A DNA stretch of 64,000 nucleotides, from NCBI GenBank assembly GCA_038318895.1, contig JBBQCS010000001.1, forward strand, positions 66,968 through 130,967, read 5' to 3'. Position 1 is the stretch's first letter; each line of letters begins with the position of its first letter. Below are positions 33,849 to 43,172 of the stretch, in pieces. This DNA is from UBA11222 sp030652895 (GTDB lineage: Bacteria > Pseudomonadota > Alphaproteobacteria > UBA11222). The position numbers and the translations under genes are program-made. The notes under the pieces were generated by a model. It worked only from the letters and a program-made list of their open reading frames with translations, did no database searches and was not told where the DNA came from.

Positions 33849-36770
33849 TTATTCCGTCAGTGCACGTTGCATAAGGGCTTCGGTTTCCAGCGCGTGGCGC
33901 GAACCAAATCCGGTGGCGGTCGACGCGCTTGCGGGCCGGCCGGCATAATGCGGCCGCCCATGGGTGGCGTTGATCTTGCCCAGTACCCATTCGATTTGCG
34001 GATCGACAAAACTCCACGCGCCCATATTACGCGGCTCTTCCTGGCACCAGATGAACTTCGCCTTTGGGAATCGCCCTGCTTCGCGCATCAACGCGTTCGC
34101 CGGGAACGGGTAGAGCTGCTCGACGCGCAGGATTTGCACCTTGTCGAGGCCGCGTTTTTCGCGCTCCTCGAACAGATCGTAATAGACCTTACCGCTGCAC
34201 AGGATGACGCGCTCGATGTCCTTGTCTGGCGCGAGCTTCACGCTGACGCCCGGGCTGCTTTCGGCCAGATCCCACAGGATGCGGTGAAACGACGAACCCG
34301 TCGTAAACTCTGGTGTGCTGGACACCGCCAATTTATTACGCAGCAGGGATTTGGGTGTCATGATGATCAGCGGTTTGCGGAATTTGCGATGCAATTGCCG
34401 GCGCAGCACATGGAAATAATTGGCGGGTGTTGTGCAGTTCACCACCTGGATATTATCTTCGGCGCAAAGCTGCAAATACCGTTCCAGGCGCGCGGAGGAA
34501 TGCTCCGGCCCCTGACCTTCATAGCCATGCGGCAACAGCATGACAAGGCCGCTCATGCGCAGCCATTTGCTTTCGCCGCCCGCGATGAACTGATCAATGA
34601 TAACCTGGGCGCCATTGGCGAAATCGCCAAATTGCGCCTCCCACAATACCAGCGCGTCGGGTTCTGCAAGGGTGTAACCATATTCAAAACCCAGCACCGC
34701 CATTTCCGACAGCATACTGTCGATTACCTCGAAACGGGCCTGGCCTTCCTTGATATGATTGAGCGGAATATAACGCCGCTCGGTTTCCTGATCGACCAGC
34801 ACGGAGTGCCGCTGGCTGAATGTGCCACGCGCGGAATCCTGCCCGACCAGGCGCACTTTATAGCCTTCAAGCGCTAGCGAGCCGAAAGCCATCGCCTCGG
34901 CGGTCGCCCAGTCAAAGCCCTTGCCGGATGAAAACATTTCCGCCTTCGCCTTCAGCAGCCGCTGAATGGTGCGATGCACGTTAAGATCGTCGGGAAAGGT
35001 TGTGAGTGCCTTGCCGATGGCGGTCAGGCAGCTTCGTTGTACATGGGTTTCGCCGCGGCGCACGTCGCCTTTAGCAACATCCATTCCCTGCCACTTGCCT
35101 TCCAGCCAGTCGGCCTTGTTCGGTTTATAGCTGGTGGCGGATTCGAACTGCGTGTCAAGATGCGCGCGGAACGCGTCAGCCATCGCGGCATATTCATCTT
35201 CGCTGATCGTGCCTTCGTTAATCAGCCGCTGCGAGTACAACTGCAACGTGGTGGGATGGTTGCGGATCAGTTTGTACATCAACGGCTGGGTGAATGAAGG
35301 TTCATCGCCTTCATTGTGGCCGTGCCTGCGATAGCAGAACATATCGACGACCACATCTTTATGAAATGTCTGTCGGTATTCGATCGCCAGACGTGCGACA
35401 AAGACAACCGCCTCGGGATCATCGCCATTAACGTGGAAAATCGGCGCCTGCACCATTTTCGCGACGTCGGAAGGATAGGGAGATGAGCGGCTGGCATGCG
35501 GCGCCGTGGTAAAGCCGATCTGATTGTTGACAATCACATGAATTGTGCCGCCGGTGCGATGGCCTTTGAGGCCCGACAAGCCAAAACATTCGGCCACGAT
35601 GCCCTGGCCGGCAAACGCCGCATCGCCATGCATCAGCAGGGGCAGGACGGCGTCACGGCTATTATTGTAAAACTCCTGTTTGGCGCGCGCCTTGCCCAGC
35701 ACAACAGGATTTACCGCCTCAAGATGCGATGGGTTGGCGGCAAGCGACAAATGAACGACATTACCGTCAAATTCACGATTCGCCGACGCGCCCAGGTGAT
35801 ATTTGACGTCCCCGGAACCCTGTACGTCCATAGGAGTCGAGGAACCACCACTGAATTCGTGGAAGACCTCCTGATAGGGCTTGCTCATCACACTGGTCAG
35901 CACATTCAGGCGCCCGCGATGGGGCATGCCGATGGCGATTTCCTTGACCCCCAGCGCGCCGCCCCGTTTGATGATCTGTTCAAGGGCCGCGATCAGTGAT
36001 TCCCCGCCATCCAGGCCAAAGCGCTTGGTGCCGGTATATTTCTTTGCCAGAAAACCTTCAAAATGTTCGGCTTCGATCAGTTTGCCCAGAATTGCTTTCT
36101 TGCCTTCTTGGGTGAAGCTGATTTCCTTGTCTTCACCCTCGATGCGCTCCTGAATCCACAGCCGCTCTTCCGGGTTGGCAATATGCATATATTCGACGCC
36201 AATGGTGCCGCAATATGCCTTTTGCAAGATATCAAGAATTTGCCGCACGGTGGCGTATTGCAGCCCCAGCAGGCTATTGATGAAGATGGGCCGGTCCAAA
36301 TCCGCTTCGCCAAAACCGTGGGCGGCGGGCTCCAGTTCAAGATGTTCGGCGGGCTTTACCAGGCCCAACGGATCGAGCGTTGCCTTCAGATGGCCGCGAA
36401 TACGATAGGCGCGGATAAGCATGATCGCGCGGATCGAATCTTGTGCGCTGGAATTGACTTCCTCTTCGCTGGCGCCTGGTCTGCTGGAACGTATTTTCGC
36501 AGATATTTCAGATTCAAGCACCGTCCAGTCGCCATCCAGCGCGCTGACCAGTTCGCCATTGGCGATAGGGGGCCAGTCCGGGCGTTGCCATGCCGGTTGT
36601 GTTGGCCCGCTGCGATCTTCGCCGAGCGACGCAAAAAACTGACGCCAGCTGGCGTCAACGGATGTGGGATTGGCCTGATAATCGGCGTACAGCTTTTCGA
36701 TAAAAGCGCCGTTGGCGCCAAACAGAAACGAACTTTGTTCAAGAATTTCGTTTTCACTTTCGCTTGCCAT
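33849..36770 (-). CDS. sucA: 2-oxoglutarate dehydrogenase E1
   Basis: The thiamine-diphosphate E1 component decarboxylates 2-oxoglutarate. The 973-aa protein starts with SSFLFGANGAFIEKLYADYQ (E2-binding type N-terminus) and has the IGMPHRGRLNVL block, the GDAAFAGQGIVAE ThDP motif, GCYRRHGHNEGDEP-like text (CYRRHGHNEGDEPSF), and LFEAQFGDFANGAQVIIDQF-type text in the transketolase-like domain. The ATG at 36770 has GGGGA seven bases upstream; the longer frame at 36815 begins with a non-family peptide. It follows sucD. Confidence 0.96.
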   Translation of the reverse strand: MASESENEILEQSSFLFGANGAFIEKLYADYQANPTSVDASWRQFFASLGEDRSGPTQPAWQRPDWPPIANGELVSALDGDWTVLESEISAKIRSSRPGASEEEVNSSAQDSIRAIMLIRAYRIRGHLKATLDPLGLVKPAEHLELEPAAHGFGEADLDRPIFINSLLGLQYATVRQILDILQKAYCGTIGVEYMHIANPEERLWIQERIEGEDKEISFTQEGKKAILGKLIEAEHFEGFLAKKYTGTKRFGLDGGESLIAALEQIIKRGGALGVKEIAIGMPHRGRLNVLTSVMSKPYQEVFHEFSGGSSTPMDVQGSGDVKYHLGASANREFDGNVVHLSLAANPSHLEAVNPVVLGKARAKQEFYNNSRDAVLPLLMHGDAAFAGQGIVAECFGLSGLKGHRTGGTIHVIVNNQIGFTTAPHASRSSPYPSDVAKMVQAPIFHVNGDDPEAVVFVARLAIEYRQTFHKDVVVDMFCYRRHGHNEGDEPSFTQPLMYKLIRNHPTTLQLYSQRLINEGTISEDEYAAMADAFRAHLDTQFESATSYKPNKADWLEGKWQGMDVAKGDVRRGETHVQRSCLTAIGKALTTFPDDLNVHRTIQRLLKAKAEMFSSGKGFDWATAEAMAFGSLALEGYKVRLVGQDSARGTFSQRHSVLVDQETERRYIPLNHIKEGQARFEVIDSMLSEMAVLGFEYGYTLAEPDALVLWEAQFGDFANGAQVIIDQFIAGGESKWLRMSGLVMLLPHGYEGQGPEHSSARLERYLQLCAEDNIQVVNCTTPANYFHVLRRQLHRKFRKPLIIMTPKSLLRNKLAVSSTPEFTTGSSFHRILWDLAESSPGVSVKLAPDKDIERVILCSGKVYYDLFEEREKRGLDKVQILRVEQLYPFPANALMREAGRFPKAKFIWCQEEPRNMGAWSFVDPQIEWVLGKINATHGRPHYAGRPASASTATGFGSRHALETEALMQRALTE

Positions 36771-36823
36771 AATATTCCCCGCGGAGGTAGTCCGCATCCC
36801 TTTCTCTGACCCCATGATGGAAA

Positions 36824-37699
36824 TTATCCGTTCAGCACCTGTTTCAGGGTAACACCAAGCGCGGCGGGCGAATCCGCCACTGTGATTCCCGCGCGGCGCA
36901 TCGCTTCGATCTTGTCTTCCGCCCCGCCTTTGCCACCCGATATGATGGCGCCCGCGTGACCCATGCGGCGGCCCGGGGGCGCCGTACGCCCGGCAATAAA
37001 GCCAACCACGGGCTTCTTGACTTTGGAGCGCATCAGAAATTCTGCTGCTTCTTCCTCGGCAGAGCCGCCGATTTCGCCGATCATGATGATCGACTGGGTT
37101 TCATTATCGGCAAGAAACATTTCCAGACAGTCAATAAAATTAGTCCCCGCCACCGGATCGCCGCCGATACCGATGCACGTCGTTTGTCCCAACCCTACCG
37201 CGGTGGTCTGCGCTACAGCTTCATAGGTAAGTGTTCCTGAGCGGGAAACAATGCCCACACTGCCGCGCTTGTGAATATGCCCCGGCATGATGCCGATCTT
37301 GCATTCGCCGGGTGTGATGACGCCCGGGCAATTGGGGCCGATAAGACGTGTTTTCGTGCCTATCAGCGCGCGCTTTACCTTGATCATATCCTGTACCGGA
37401 ATGCCTTCGGTAATTGTGACCACCAGCGGCACACACGCGTCAATTGCCTCTAATATCGCGTCTGCGGCAAAACCCGGCGGCACATAAATGACGCTGGCGT
37501 TGGCGGCGGTTTTTTCCACCGCTTCCGCGACCGTATCGAACACCGGCAGATTAATATGCCGCATACCGCCGCGTCCGGGCGTAACGCCACCAACCATTTT
37601 AGTGCCGTACGCGACCGCCTGTTCGGAATGAAAGGTTCCTTGCGAGCCGGTGAAACCCTGACAGATGACCCTGGTGTTTTTGTCGACAAGCACGGCCAT
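36824..37699 (-). CDS. sucD: Succinyl-CoA synthetase alpha subunit
   Basis: The alpha subunit binds CoA and carries the phospho-histidine. The 291-aa protein has TRVICQGFTGSQGTFHSEQA (CoA site), NCPGVITPGECKIGIMPG, VSRSGTLTYEAV, and the C-terminal FIAGRTAPPGRRMGHAGAII with the active His. Its ATG overlaps the last base of the sucC stop (TAATG), so subunit synthesis is coupled. Confidence 0.97.
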   Translation of the reverse strand: MAVLVDKNTRVICQGFTGSQGTFHSEQAVAYGTKMVGGVTPGRGGMRHINLPVFDTVAEAVEKTAANASVIYVPPGFAADAILEAIDACVPLVVTITEGIPVQDMIKVKRALIGTKTRLIGPNCPGVITPGECKIGIMPGHIHKRGSVGIVSRSGTLTYEAVAQTTAVGLGQTTCIGIGGDPVAGTNFIDCLEMFLADNETQSIIMIGEIGGSAEEEAAEFLMRSKVKKPVVGFIAGRTAPPGRRMGHAGAIISGGKGGAEDKIEAMRRAGITVADSPAALGVTLKQVLNG

Positions 37700-38868
37700 T
37701 AGCGGGCCTCCTTTACGGCTGCCACCACTTTTTCAGCGGCGTCTGCAAGATCATGGGCGGACAAAATTGGCAGACCTGAATCCGCTAGAATTTTTTGTCC
37801 CTGTTCGACATTGGTGCCTTCCAGGCGCACCACCAGCGGCACCGAAAGCTGGACTTCCTTGGCCGCCGCCACTACGCCTTCGGCAATAATATCGCAGCGC
37901 ATGATGCCGCCAAAAATATTGACCAGAATGGCCTTCACGTTCGGGTCACGCAAAATGATCTTGAAGGCTTCGGTGACTTTTTCCTTGTCGGCGCCGCCGC
38001 CCACGTCCAGGAAGTTTGCCGGCGAGCTGCCATATAATTTGATAATGTCCATAGTCGCCATGGCCAGCCCCGCGCCGTTCACCAGACAACCGATTTCGCC
38101 GTCCAGCTTCACATAGTTCAAATCGCGCTTGGAGGCTTCCAGTTCCACCGGGTCTTCTTCTGATGCGTCGCGCAAACCGGCAATTTCCGGATGCCGGAAA
38201 AGGGCGTTGTCATCGAAGTTCAGCTTGGCGTCGAGGCAGATAAGATTATCCTGCTTGCTCACCACCAGCGGATTGATTTCGATCAGGCTGGCGTCGGTTT
38301 CCTGAAACGCCCGGAAAAGCTGTTCAACCAGGTCCTGGCATTGCCGCGCAAGATCAAGATCAAGCCCTAGGGCAAAGGCGATCCGCCGGCCATGGTGCGG
38401 CTGTACACCCGCAACCGGGTCTACCGTCAGGGTCATGATCTTTTCGGGGGTTTTGGCCGCGACCTCTTCTATGTCCATGCCGCCCTCGGTGGAGGCGATA
38501 AAGGCGATACGCGACGACTCACGATCCACCAGACAGGCCAGGTACAGTTCGCGCTCGATGTCACAGCCCTGTTCGACATAGATGCGGTGCACCATTTTGC
38601 CCTCGGGCCCGGTTTGCGGGGTCACCAGGGTCATGCCCAGCATGCGCTCGGCTTCGAGGCTAACCTCGCCGATGGATTTGACTACCTTGACGCCGCCGCC
38701 CTTGCCGCGCCCGCCAGCGTGAATCTGCGCCTTGATGACCCAGCTTCGGGTCCGCAGCGCATTCGCCACCTTGACCGCTTCGTCCGGTGTAAAGGCGACG
38801 CCGCCACGGGGAACGGCGATACCGAATCCCTTGAGCACTTGTTTTGCCTGGTATTCGTGAATGTTCAT
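37699..38868 (-). CDS. sucC: Succinyl-CoA synthetase beta subunit
   Basis: The beta subunit carries the ATP-grasp domain and nucleotide site. The 389-aa protein begins MNIHEYQAKQVLKGFGI, the fixed start of the family; the longer frame from 38901 is discarded. It has KAQIHAGGRGKGGGV, LIEINPLVV, GEIGCLVNGAGLAMATMD, LDVGGGADKEKV and VNIFGGIMRCD. It is the first gene after mdh, with 190 bases between them where a second promoter could lie. Confidence 0.97.
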   Translation of the reverse strand: MNIHEYQAKQVLKGFGIAVPRGGVAFTPDEAVKVANALRTRSWVIKAQIHAGGRGKGGGVKVVKSIGEVSLEAERMLGMTLVTPQTGPEGKMVHRIYVEQGCDIERELYLACLVDRESSRIAFIASTEGGMDIEEVAAKTPEKIMTLTVDPVAGVQPHHGRRIAFALGLDLDLARQCQDLVEQLFRAFQETDASLIEINPLVVSKQDNLICLDAKLNFDDNALFRHPEIAGLRDASEEDPVELEASKRDLNYVKLDGEIGCLVNGAGLAMATMDIIKLYGSSPANFLDVGGGADKEKVTEAFKIILRDPNVKAILVNIFGGIMRCDIIAEGVVAAAKEVQLSVPLVVRLEGTNVEQGQKILADSGLPILSAHDLADAAEKVVAAVKEAR

Positions 38869-39057
38869 GACATCAGGGGTCCATTTTTTGGGCAGCCGCA
38901 CAGCAAAGCGTCACGGCAACCGCTTTTTCCGTCCCATGATGTGGTAAATCAGGGATTGGAAACAACACGATGCAACTACTGTGCCCTTTCCCCCATCTCC
39001 CGAGTCTTGGTTAAACCAACCTTACCGGTATAAGTTTAACGTTTTCTTTCCCCGCTT

Positions 39058-40035
39058 CTATTTTTTTCTACCTTTACCCAGGGAGGGACTGATCTTTTTG
39101 CAGGCCTGAACCAGATCACGCACAGCATTAACAGATTTAGTGAACATCTTCTTTTCCGGGGCAGTCATTTTGATTTCGACCACCCGCTCCACACCCTTGG
39201 CGCCAATGATTACGGGGACCCCGACATACAGATCCTTCACGCCGTACTGGCCGGTCAGGTGCGCGGCGCAGGGCAGCAGCCGTTTTTGGTCGCCCAGAAA
39301 GGATTCCGCCATCGCGATAGCACTGGCTGCGGGCGCGTAAAACGCCGAACCGGTTTTCAGAAGGCCGACAATTTCGGCGCCACCGTCTCGGGTGCGCTGC
39401 ACAATCTGTTCCAGCCTCTTGGCGGTCGTCCAGCCCATTTTCACCAGATCGGGCAGCGGGATGCCCGCCACGGTCGAATAACGCGTCAGCGGCACCATGG
39501 TGTCCCCATGCCCGCCGAGGACGAAGGTCGAGACGTCCTTGATGGAGACGCCGAACTCTTCCGCCAGGAAATATTGAAAGCGGGACGAATCCAGCACCCC
39601 GGCCATACCGACCACCATGTTCTGCGGCAGTCCACTGACCTCGCGCAGCACCCAGACCATGGCGTCCAGCGGATTGGTGATACAGATGACAAAGGCTTTT
39701 GGTGCGTATTTGCGAATGCCTTCGCCGACCTGCTCCATCACCTTGATATTGATGCCCAGCAGATCGTCACGGCTCATGCCCGGTTTGCGGGGTACGCCTG
39801 CCGTCACGATGACCACATCGGCACCCTTGATGCCGGCATATTTATTGGTGCCGGACAGCTTCACGTCAAAGCCTTCAACCGAGCTGGTCTGGGCCAGGTC
39901 CAGGGTTTTGCCCTGTGGAAGGCCTTCCAGAATGTCAAACATGACGATATCGCCCAGTTCCTTCAGCCCAGCGAGTAACGCCAATGTGCCGCCTATCTGT
40001 CCGCCCCCGATGAGAGCTATTTTCCTGCGCGCCAT
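39058..40035 (-). CDS. mdh: Malate dehydrogenase
   Basis: An LDH-type malate dehydrogenase, 325 aa, oxidising malate with NAD. Motifs: IALIGGGQIGGTLALLAG (cofactor), VTAGVPRKPGMSRDDLLGIN with the substrate-binding Arg, CITNPLDAMVWV, GMAGVLDSSRFQYFLA and the catalytic FVLGGHGDTMVPLTRYS. GGAGGA lies directly before the ATG at 40035. It heads the TCA block. Confidence 0.97.
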   Translation of the reverse strand: MARRKIALIGGGQIGGTLALLAGLKELGDIVMFDILEGLPQGKTLDLAQTSSVEGFDVKLSGTNKYAGIKGADVVIVTAGVPRKPGMSRDDLLGINIKVMEQVGEGIRKYAPKAFVICITNPLDAMVWVLREVSGLPQNMVVGMAGVLDSSRFQYFLAEEFGVSIKDVSTFVLGGHGDTMVPLTRYSTVAGIPLPDLVKMGWTTAKRLEQIVQRTRDGGAEIVGLLKTGSAFYAPAASAIAMAESFLGDQKRLLPCAAHLTGQYGVKDLYVGVPVIIGAKGVERVVEIKMTAPEKKMFTKSVNAVRDLVQACKKISPSLGKGRKK

Positions 40036-40108
40036 TACTTCCTCCGCTATGCTAAACGATATCATTAACTATAAGGCTAGTAGCGCGATTATTGCTGCTC
40101 TGCAAGAG

Positions 40109-40120
40109 AGTGTGCACACT
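40109..40120. promoter_or_regulatory. Perfect palindrome upstream of mdh
   Basis: AGTGTGCACACT is a perfect 12-base palindrome, 74 bases before the mdh start codon, in the only long intergenic stretch ahead of the TCA block. The position fits a dimeric regulator site. The regulator is unknown, and a chance palindrome is possible. Confidence 0.35.
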
Positions 40121-40231
40121 AATGCAGTGTAATTACAGCTTACCGGCAAATAAGACTGTCGACGCACATCAACGCCACGGTGTCAGCAAGCCAGTTTCCT
40201 ATCCCAAGCGGGTGTGATAGATAAAAATTGT

Positions 40232-40305
40232 GCGGGTGTAGCTCAATGGCAGAGCAGAAGCTTCCCAAGCTTACGACGAGGGTTCGATTCCCTTCACCCG
40301 CTCCA
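40232..40305 (+). tRNA. tRNA-Gly (anticodon CCC)
   Basis: A 74-base cloverleaf: acceptor stem GCGGGTG paired with CACCCGC, D arm GCTC/GAGC, anticodon loop TTCCCAA (anticodon CCC), T arm with GGTTCGATTCC, and encoded CCA end (40303-40305). It lies between mdh and the CinA-type gene and is read away from mdh. Confidence 0.95.
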
Positions 40306-40586
40306 GTAAAATCAACAGCTTATTCTGACGCTCCGGTTCATACCGCATTTTTTGTGACAAAATGTGATGCTCCGCCCCATTACCGGGCATGGCTAGGATA
40401 TGGAAGCGCGGACCCCACCAGTTTTGCGTTTGAGTCCGGCGTAACGGCGTTTCTGAAATTACGAATTTCGAGGCGCGGCGCGGGGCTGATGACTGGGCCA
40501 GCATCATGGCAAGGGCAGGGTAGAAAGTCTCTCCACTAATTAAGGACAACTCCAATTAGGGGAGCCGTTTTATCCTGGTGTGAGGT
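40306..40586. other. Gene-free stretch after tRNA-Gly
   Basis: About 280 bases between the tRNA and the CinA-type gene. The minus-strand frame that crosses it runs into the tRNA and has no family resemblance. I see no integrase or tRNA-end repeat that would mark an attachment site. A short imperfect inverted repeat (CTAATT ... AATTAG) lies near 40535-40558. Confidence 0.4.
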
Positions 40587-41066
40587 CTACTGCGCCGCCA
40601 GATCCGCAAGCAGATCCAGGGCGGCCTTTGCGAAGGCCCACATATTGGCTTCGCGGTCTGCATTTCCCGTTGCCAGCGTGATCACCCGCTCGATCGGCCC
40701 GCTGACCGCAATACAGGCATGGCCGGGGGGGTTGCCATAGGGATTGCCGCTGGGGCCGCTGGCCCCGGTTTCGCCAATGCCCCAGGTGGCGCCCATCTTT
40801 TCGCGGATGGCGCGAGCCTCGAACAGGGCGAACGCCTGGGTGGCGGACTGCATGCCCTTTGGACGTTCCGGCAACAACGTCTTGCCGCCCTTGGCCGTAT
40901 AGATGACGCCCCCGCCTATATAGAAAGCCGATGCGCCGGGAACCGCCACCAGCGCCGCCGAAATCAACCCGCCGCACGATGATTCCGCCACCGAAACAGT
41001 TTGCTTGTTGGCGATCAGTAAACCAGCGGCGGCGCCGGACAATGCGGCCAGACTGGGATGGGACAT
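40587..41066 (-). CDS. CinA C-terminal-domain nicotinamide-nucleotide amidohydrolase
   Basis: A 159-aa stand-alone CinA C-terminal (PncC-type) domain, which deamidates nicotinamide mononucleotide in NAD recycling. Motifs: SVAESSCGGLISAALVAVPGASAFYIGGGVIYTAKGG with the catalytic Ser in ESSCGG, and WGIGETGASGPSGNPYGNPPG. The N-terminal molybdopterin-binding domain of full-length CinA is absent, as in many bacteria. It is divergent from ffh, whose leader begins in the 177-base gap. Confidence 0.88.
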   Translation of the reverse strand: MSHPSLAALSGAAAGLLIANKQTVSVAESSCGGLISAALVAVPGASAFYIGGGVIYTAKGGKTLLPERPKGMQSATQAFALFEARAIREKMGATWGIGETGASGPSGNPYGNPPGHACIAVSGPIERVITLATGNADREANMWAFAKAALDLLADLAAQ

Positions 41067-41113
41067 AAGGGGGGTTCCTTTGCTGGGACGGGGCTGCGGG
41101 ATTTTACAATTGC

Positions 41114-41142
41114 TTGACTCTATCCCAAACCACGCCTACTTT
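41114..41142 (+). promoter_or_regulatory. Candidate sigma-70 promoter of ffh
   Basis: TTGACT (41114-41119) and TACTTT (41137-41142) are separated by 17 bases, a good match for a housekeeping promoter directed toward ffh. No experimental support. A start would fall near 41150, giving a leader of about 95 bases that contains the hairpin at 41183-41218. Confidence 0.45.
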
Positions 41143-41182
41143 CCCAGCCGTTCCATCACAATAGTGATCGAAAACGCCGTCC

Positions 41183-41218
41183 CACCAGTCAGCGAGGTTT
41201 CGCCCACTGGTGTTTTTT
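41183..41218 (+). terminator. Terminator-like hairpin in the ffh leader
   Basis: CACCAGT (41183-41189) pairs with ACTGGTG (41206-41212), enclosing an inner GCGA/TCGC stem with a GGTT loop, and six Ts follow at 41213-41218. This is a full intrinsic terminator, placed 25 bases before the ffh ATG. The previous gene is divergent, so it is not simply the end of an upstream gene. It could act as an attenuator or end a short RNA. Confidence 0.6.
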
Positions 41219-41243
41219 GCTTTGCAGTATGGGCTAACCCACG

Positions 41244-42689
41244 ATGTTTGAAACACTTTCGGACCGCCTTGGCGGCATCTTCGATAAGCTGCGCAAGCAG
41301 GCGTCGCTGAGCGAAACGGATGTCGATGAAGCCATGCGCGAAGTGCGCCGTGCACTGCTGGAAGCCGACGTGGCGCTGCCTGTCGTGCGCGATTTCATTG
41401 CCAAGGTGCGCGAACGCGCCATCGGGCAGGAAGTGGTCAAGTCGATCACGCCGGGCCAGATGGTTATCAAGATTGTGCATGACAATCTGGTGGAAATGCT
41501 GGGGTCAAGCTCCCAGGGTATTGATCTGAACGCCCCATCGCCGGTGCCGGTACTGATGGTTGGTTTGCAGGGGTCGGGCAAAACGACGACTACCGCGAAA
41601 CTGGCGCTGCGCTTTCAGAACCGTGACCGCAAGAAAGTATTGATGGCGTCGCTGGACGTGGCGCGCCCCGCCGCACAGCAGCAGTTAAAGGTGCTGGGGG
41701 AACAGGCGAAGGTCGCCACCCTCCCGATTATTGCCGGACAGATGCCGGTGGATATTGCCAAACGGGCCATGGAAGCAGGCCGTCTGGGCGGCTTTGACGT
41801 GGTGATGCTGGACACGGCCGGGCGCACCCATGTGGACGAAGCGCTGATGGCGGAAGTGGCTGCGGTGCGTACCGCCGTCAATCCCCATGAAACCCTGCTG
41901 GTCGCGGATAGTCTGACCGGGCAGGATGCGGTCAATGTCGCCACCAGCTTCAATGCGCGCACGCCACTGACAGGCATCATCCTGACCCGCGTCGATGGCG
42001 ATGGGCGCGGCGGTGCGGCGCTGTCGATGCGCGCGGTTACCGGCTGTGCGATCAAGGCCATCGGCACGGGCGAAAAACTCGACGCGCTGGAGGATTTTCA
42101 TCCGGAACGCATTGCCGGACGCATTCTGGGGCAGGGTGACGTGGTCAGCCTGGTTGAGAGGGCCGCTGAATCATTCGAGGTGGAAAAGGCTGAAAAGCTC
42201 GCCAAAAAAATGGAGAAGGGCGAGTTTGATCTCGACGATCTGGCGGAACAGTTGGCGCAGATGCGCAAGATGGGCGGCATGCAGGGCCTGTTGGGTATGT
42301 TGCCGGGCGTCGGCAAGATGAAAAACCAGATCGCCGCCGCCGGTCTCGACGATAAACTGATCAAACGTCAGGAAGCCATCGTGCATTCCATGACCAGGCT
42401 GGAACGCCGCAAGCCCAAAGTCCTCAACGGTTCGCGCAAGCGGCGCATTGCTGAAGGGTCGGGCACCTCGGTTCCTGAAGTGAACAAGCTTCTGAAAACC
42501 CATCGCCAGATGGCCGACATGATGAAGAAAGTCGGCAAGAAGGGCATGAAAGGCCTGATGGGTGGACTTGGCGGAATGGGGGGCGGTGGAATGCCCGCAT
42601 TGCCGCCGGGCCTGACCGGACTGGGCGGCGGATTAAAGGACGGCGGTTTGCCGCAATTGCCCCCCGGATTTCCGGGATTGAAACGCTAA
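41244..42689 (+). CDS. ffh: Signal recognition particle protein Ffh
   Basis: Ffh is the SRP GTPase that binds signal sequences and 4.5S RNA. The 481-aa protein has the N domain, G domain motifs (GLQGSGKTTTTAKLAL, DTAGRTHVDEALM, TRVDGDGRGGAAL, GTGEKLDALEDFHPERIAGRILG) and the methionine-rich M domain (from about 300: MRKMGGMQGLLGMLPG, GSRKRRIAEGSGTSVPEVNKLL). It ends in a Gly/Met/Pro-rich tail. It is the first gene of the ffh-rpsP-rimM-trmD-rplS series. Confidence 0.97.
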   Translation: MFETLSDRLGGIFDKLRKQASLSETDVDEAMREVRRALLEADVALPVVRDFIAKVRERAIGQEVVKSITPGQMVIKIVHDNLVEMLGSSSQGIDLNAPSPVPVLMVGLQGSGKTTTTAKLALRFQNRDRKKVLMASLDVARPAAQQQLKVLGEQAKVATLPIIAGQMPVDIAKRAMEAGRLGGFDVVMLDTAGRTHVDEALMAEVAAVRTAVNPHETLLVADSLTGQDAVNVATSFNARTPLTGIILTRVDGDGRGGAALSMRAVTGCAIKAIGTGEKLDALEDFHPERIAGRILGQGDVVSLVERAAESFEVEKAEKLAKKMEKGEFDLDDLAEQLAQMRKMGGMQGLLGMLPGVGKMKNQIAAAGLDDKLIKRQEAIVHSMTRLERRKPKVLNGSRKRRIAEGSGTSVPEVNKLLKTHRQMADMMKKVGKKGMKGLMGGLGGMGGGGMPALPPGLTGLGGGLKDGGLPQLPPGFPGLKR

Positions 42690-42740
42690 CGCGCGCGACA
42701 TTGCGCAAGACAATTATTGAACCACAACTAAGGAATCACG

Positions 42741-43166
42741 ATGTCTCTTAAAATTCGCCTTGCCCGCTTCGGCACCAAGAAACGCCCATTTTATCGTGTC
42801 GTGCTGGCGGACGTGCGCGCGCCGCGCGACGGCCGTTTTATCGAGAAGCTGGGCTTTCTCAATCCGCTGCTGCCCAAGGACCATGCTCAACGTTTAAAAC
42901 TGGATGGCGAACGCATTCAGCATTGGCTGAGTGTTGGCGCACAACCCACCGACCGGGTTGCGCGTATGCTGGGCGATGCGGGGCTGATGACCAAGCCGGA
43001 ACGCAGCAACAATCCGATAAAAGCCAAGCCAAAAGCCAAAGCCGTGGAACGCGTGGCGCAGAAGGCCGAAGCCGCAAGCAAAGCCGCTGAGGCCGCTGCA
43101 GCCGCTGCTGCAGCACCTGCCCCTGAACCGGCCCCTGCAGAAGAAGCAGCGCCAGCCGAAGGATAA
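42741..43166 (+). CDS. rpsP: 30S ribosomal protein S16
   Basis: The first 80 residues are canonical S16 (LKIRLARFGTKKRPFYRVVLAD, RDGRFIEKLGFLNPL, RIQHWLSVGAQPTDRV). The remaining ~60 residues form an alanine-, proline-, lysine- and glutamate-rich extension, low-complexity and probably disordered, of a type often seen in alphaproteobacterial S16. AAGGA lies before the ATG. Six bases separate it from rimM. Confidence 0.96.
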   Translation: MSLKIRLARFGTKKRPFYRVVLADVRAPRDGRFIEKLGFLNPLLPKDHAQRLKLDGERIQHWLSVGAQPTDRVARMLGDAGLMTKPERSNNPIKAKPKAKAVERVAQKAEAASKAAEAAAAAAAAPAPEPAPAEEAAPAEG

Positions 43167-43172
43167 AAGTGG

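Noticed and set aside
40271..40555. 94-aa minus-strand frame next to tRNA-Gly
   Set aside because: It reads through the antisense of the tRNA; its C-terminus ERVKGIEPSS is the familiar artefact of translating that region.
41143..41243. Possible 4.5S SRP RNA ahead of ffh
   Set aside because: The conserved GGAAGCAGCC-type loop sequences of bacterial SRP RNA are missing; only a terminator-like hairpin is present.
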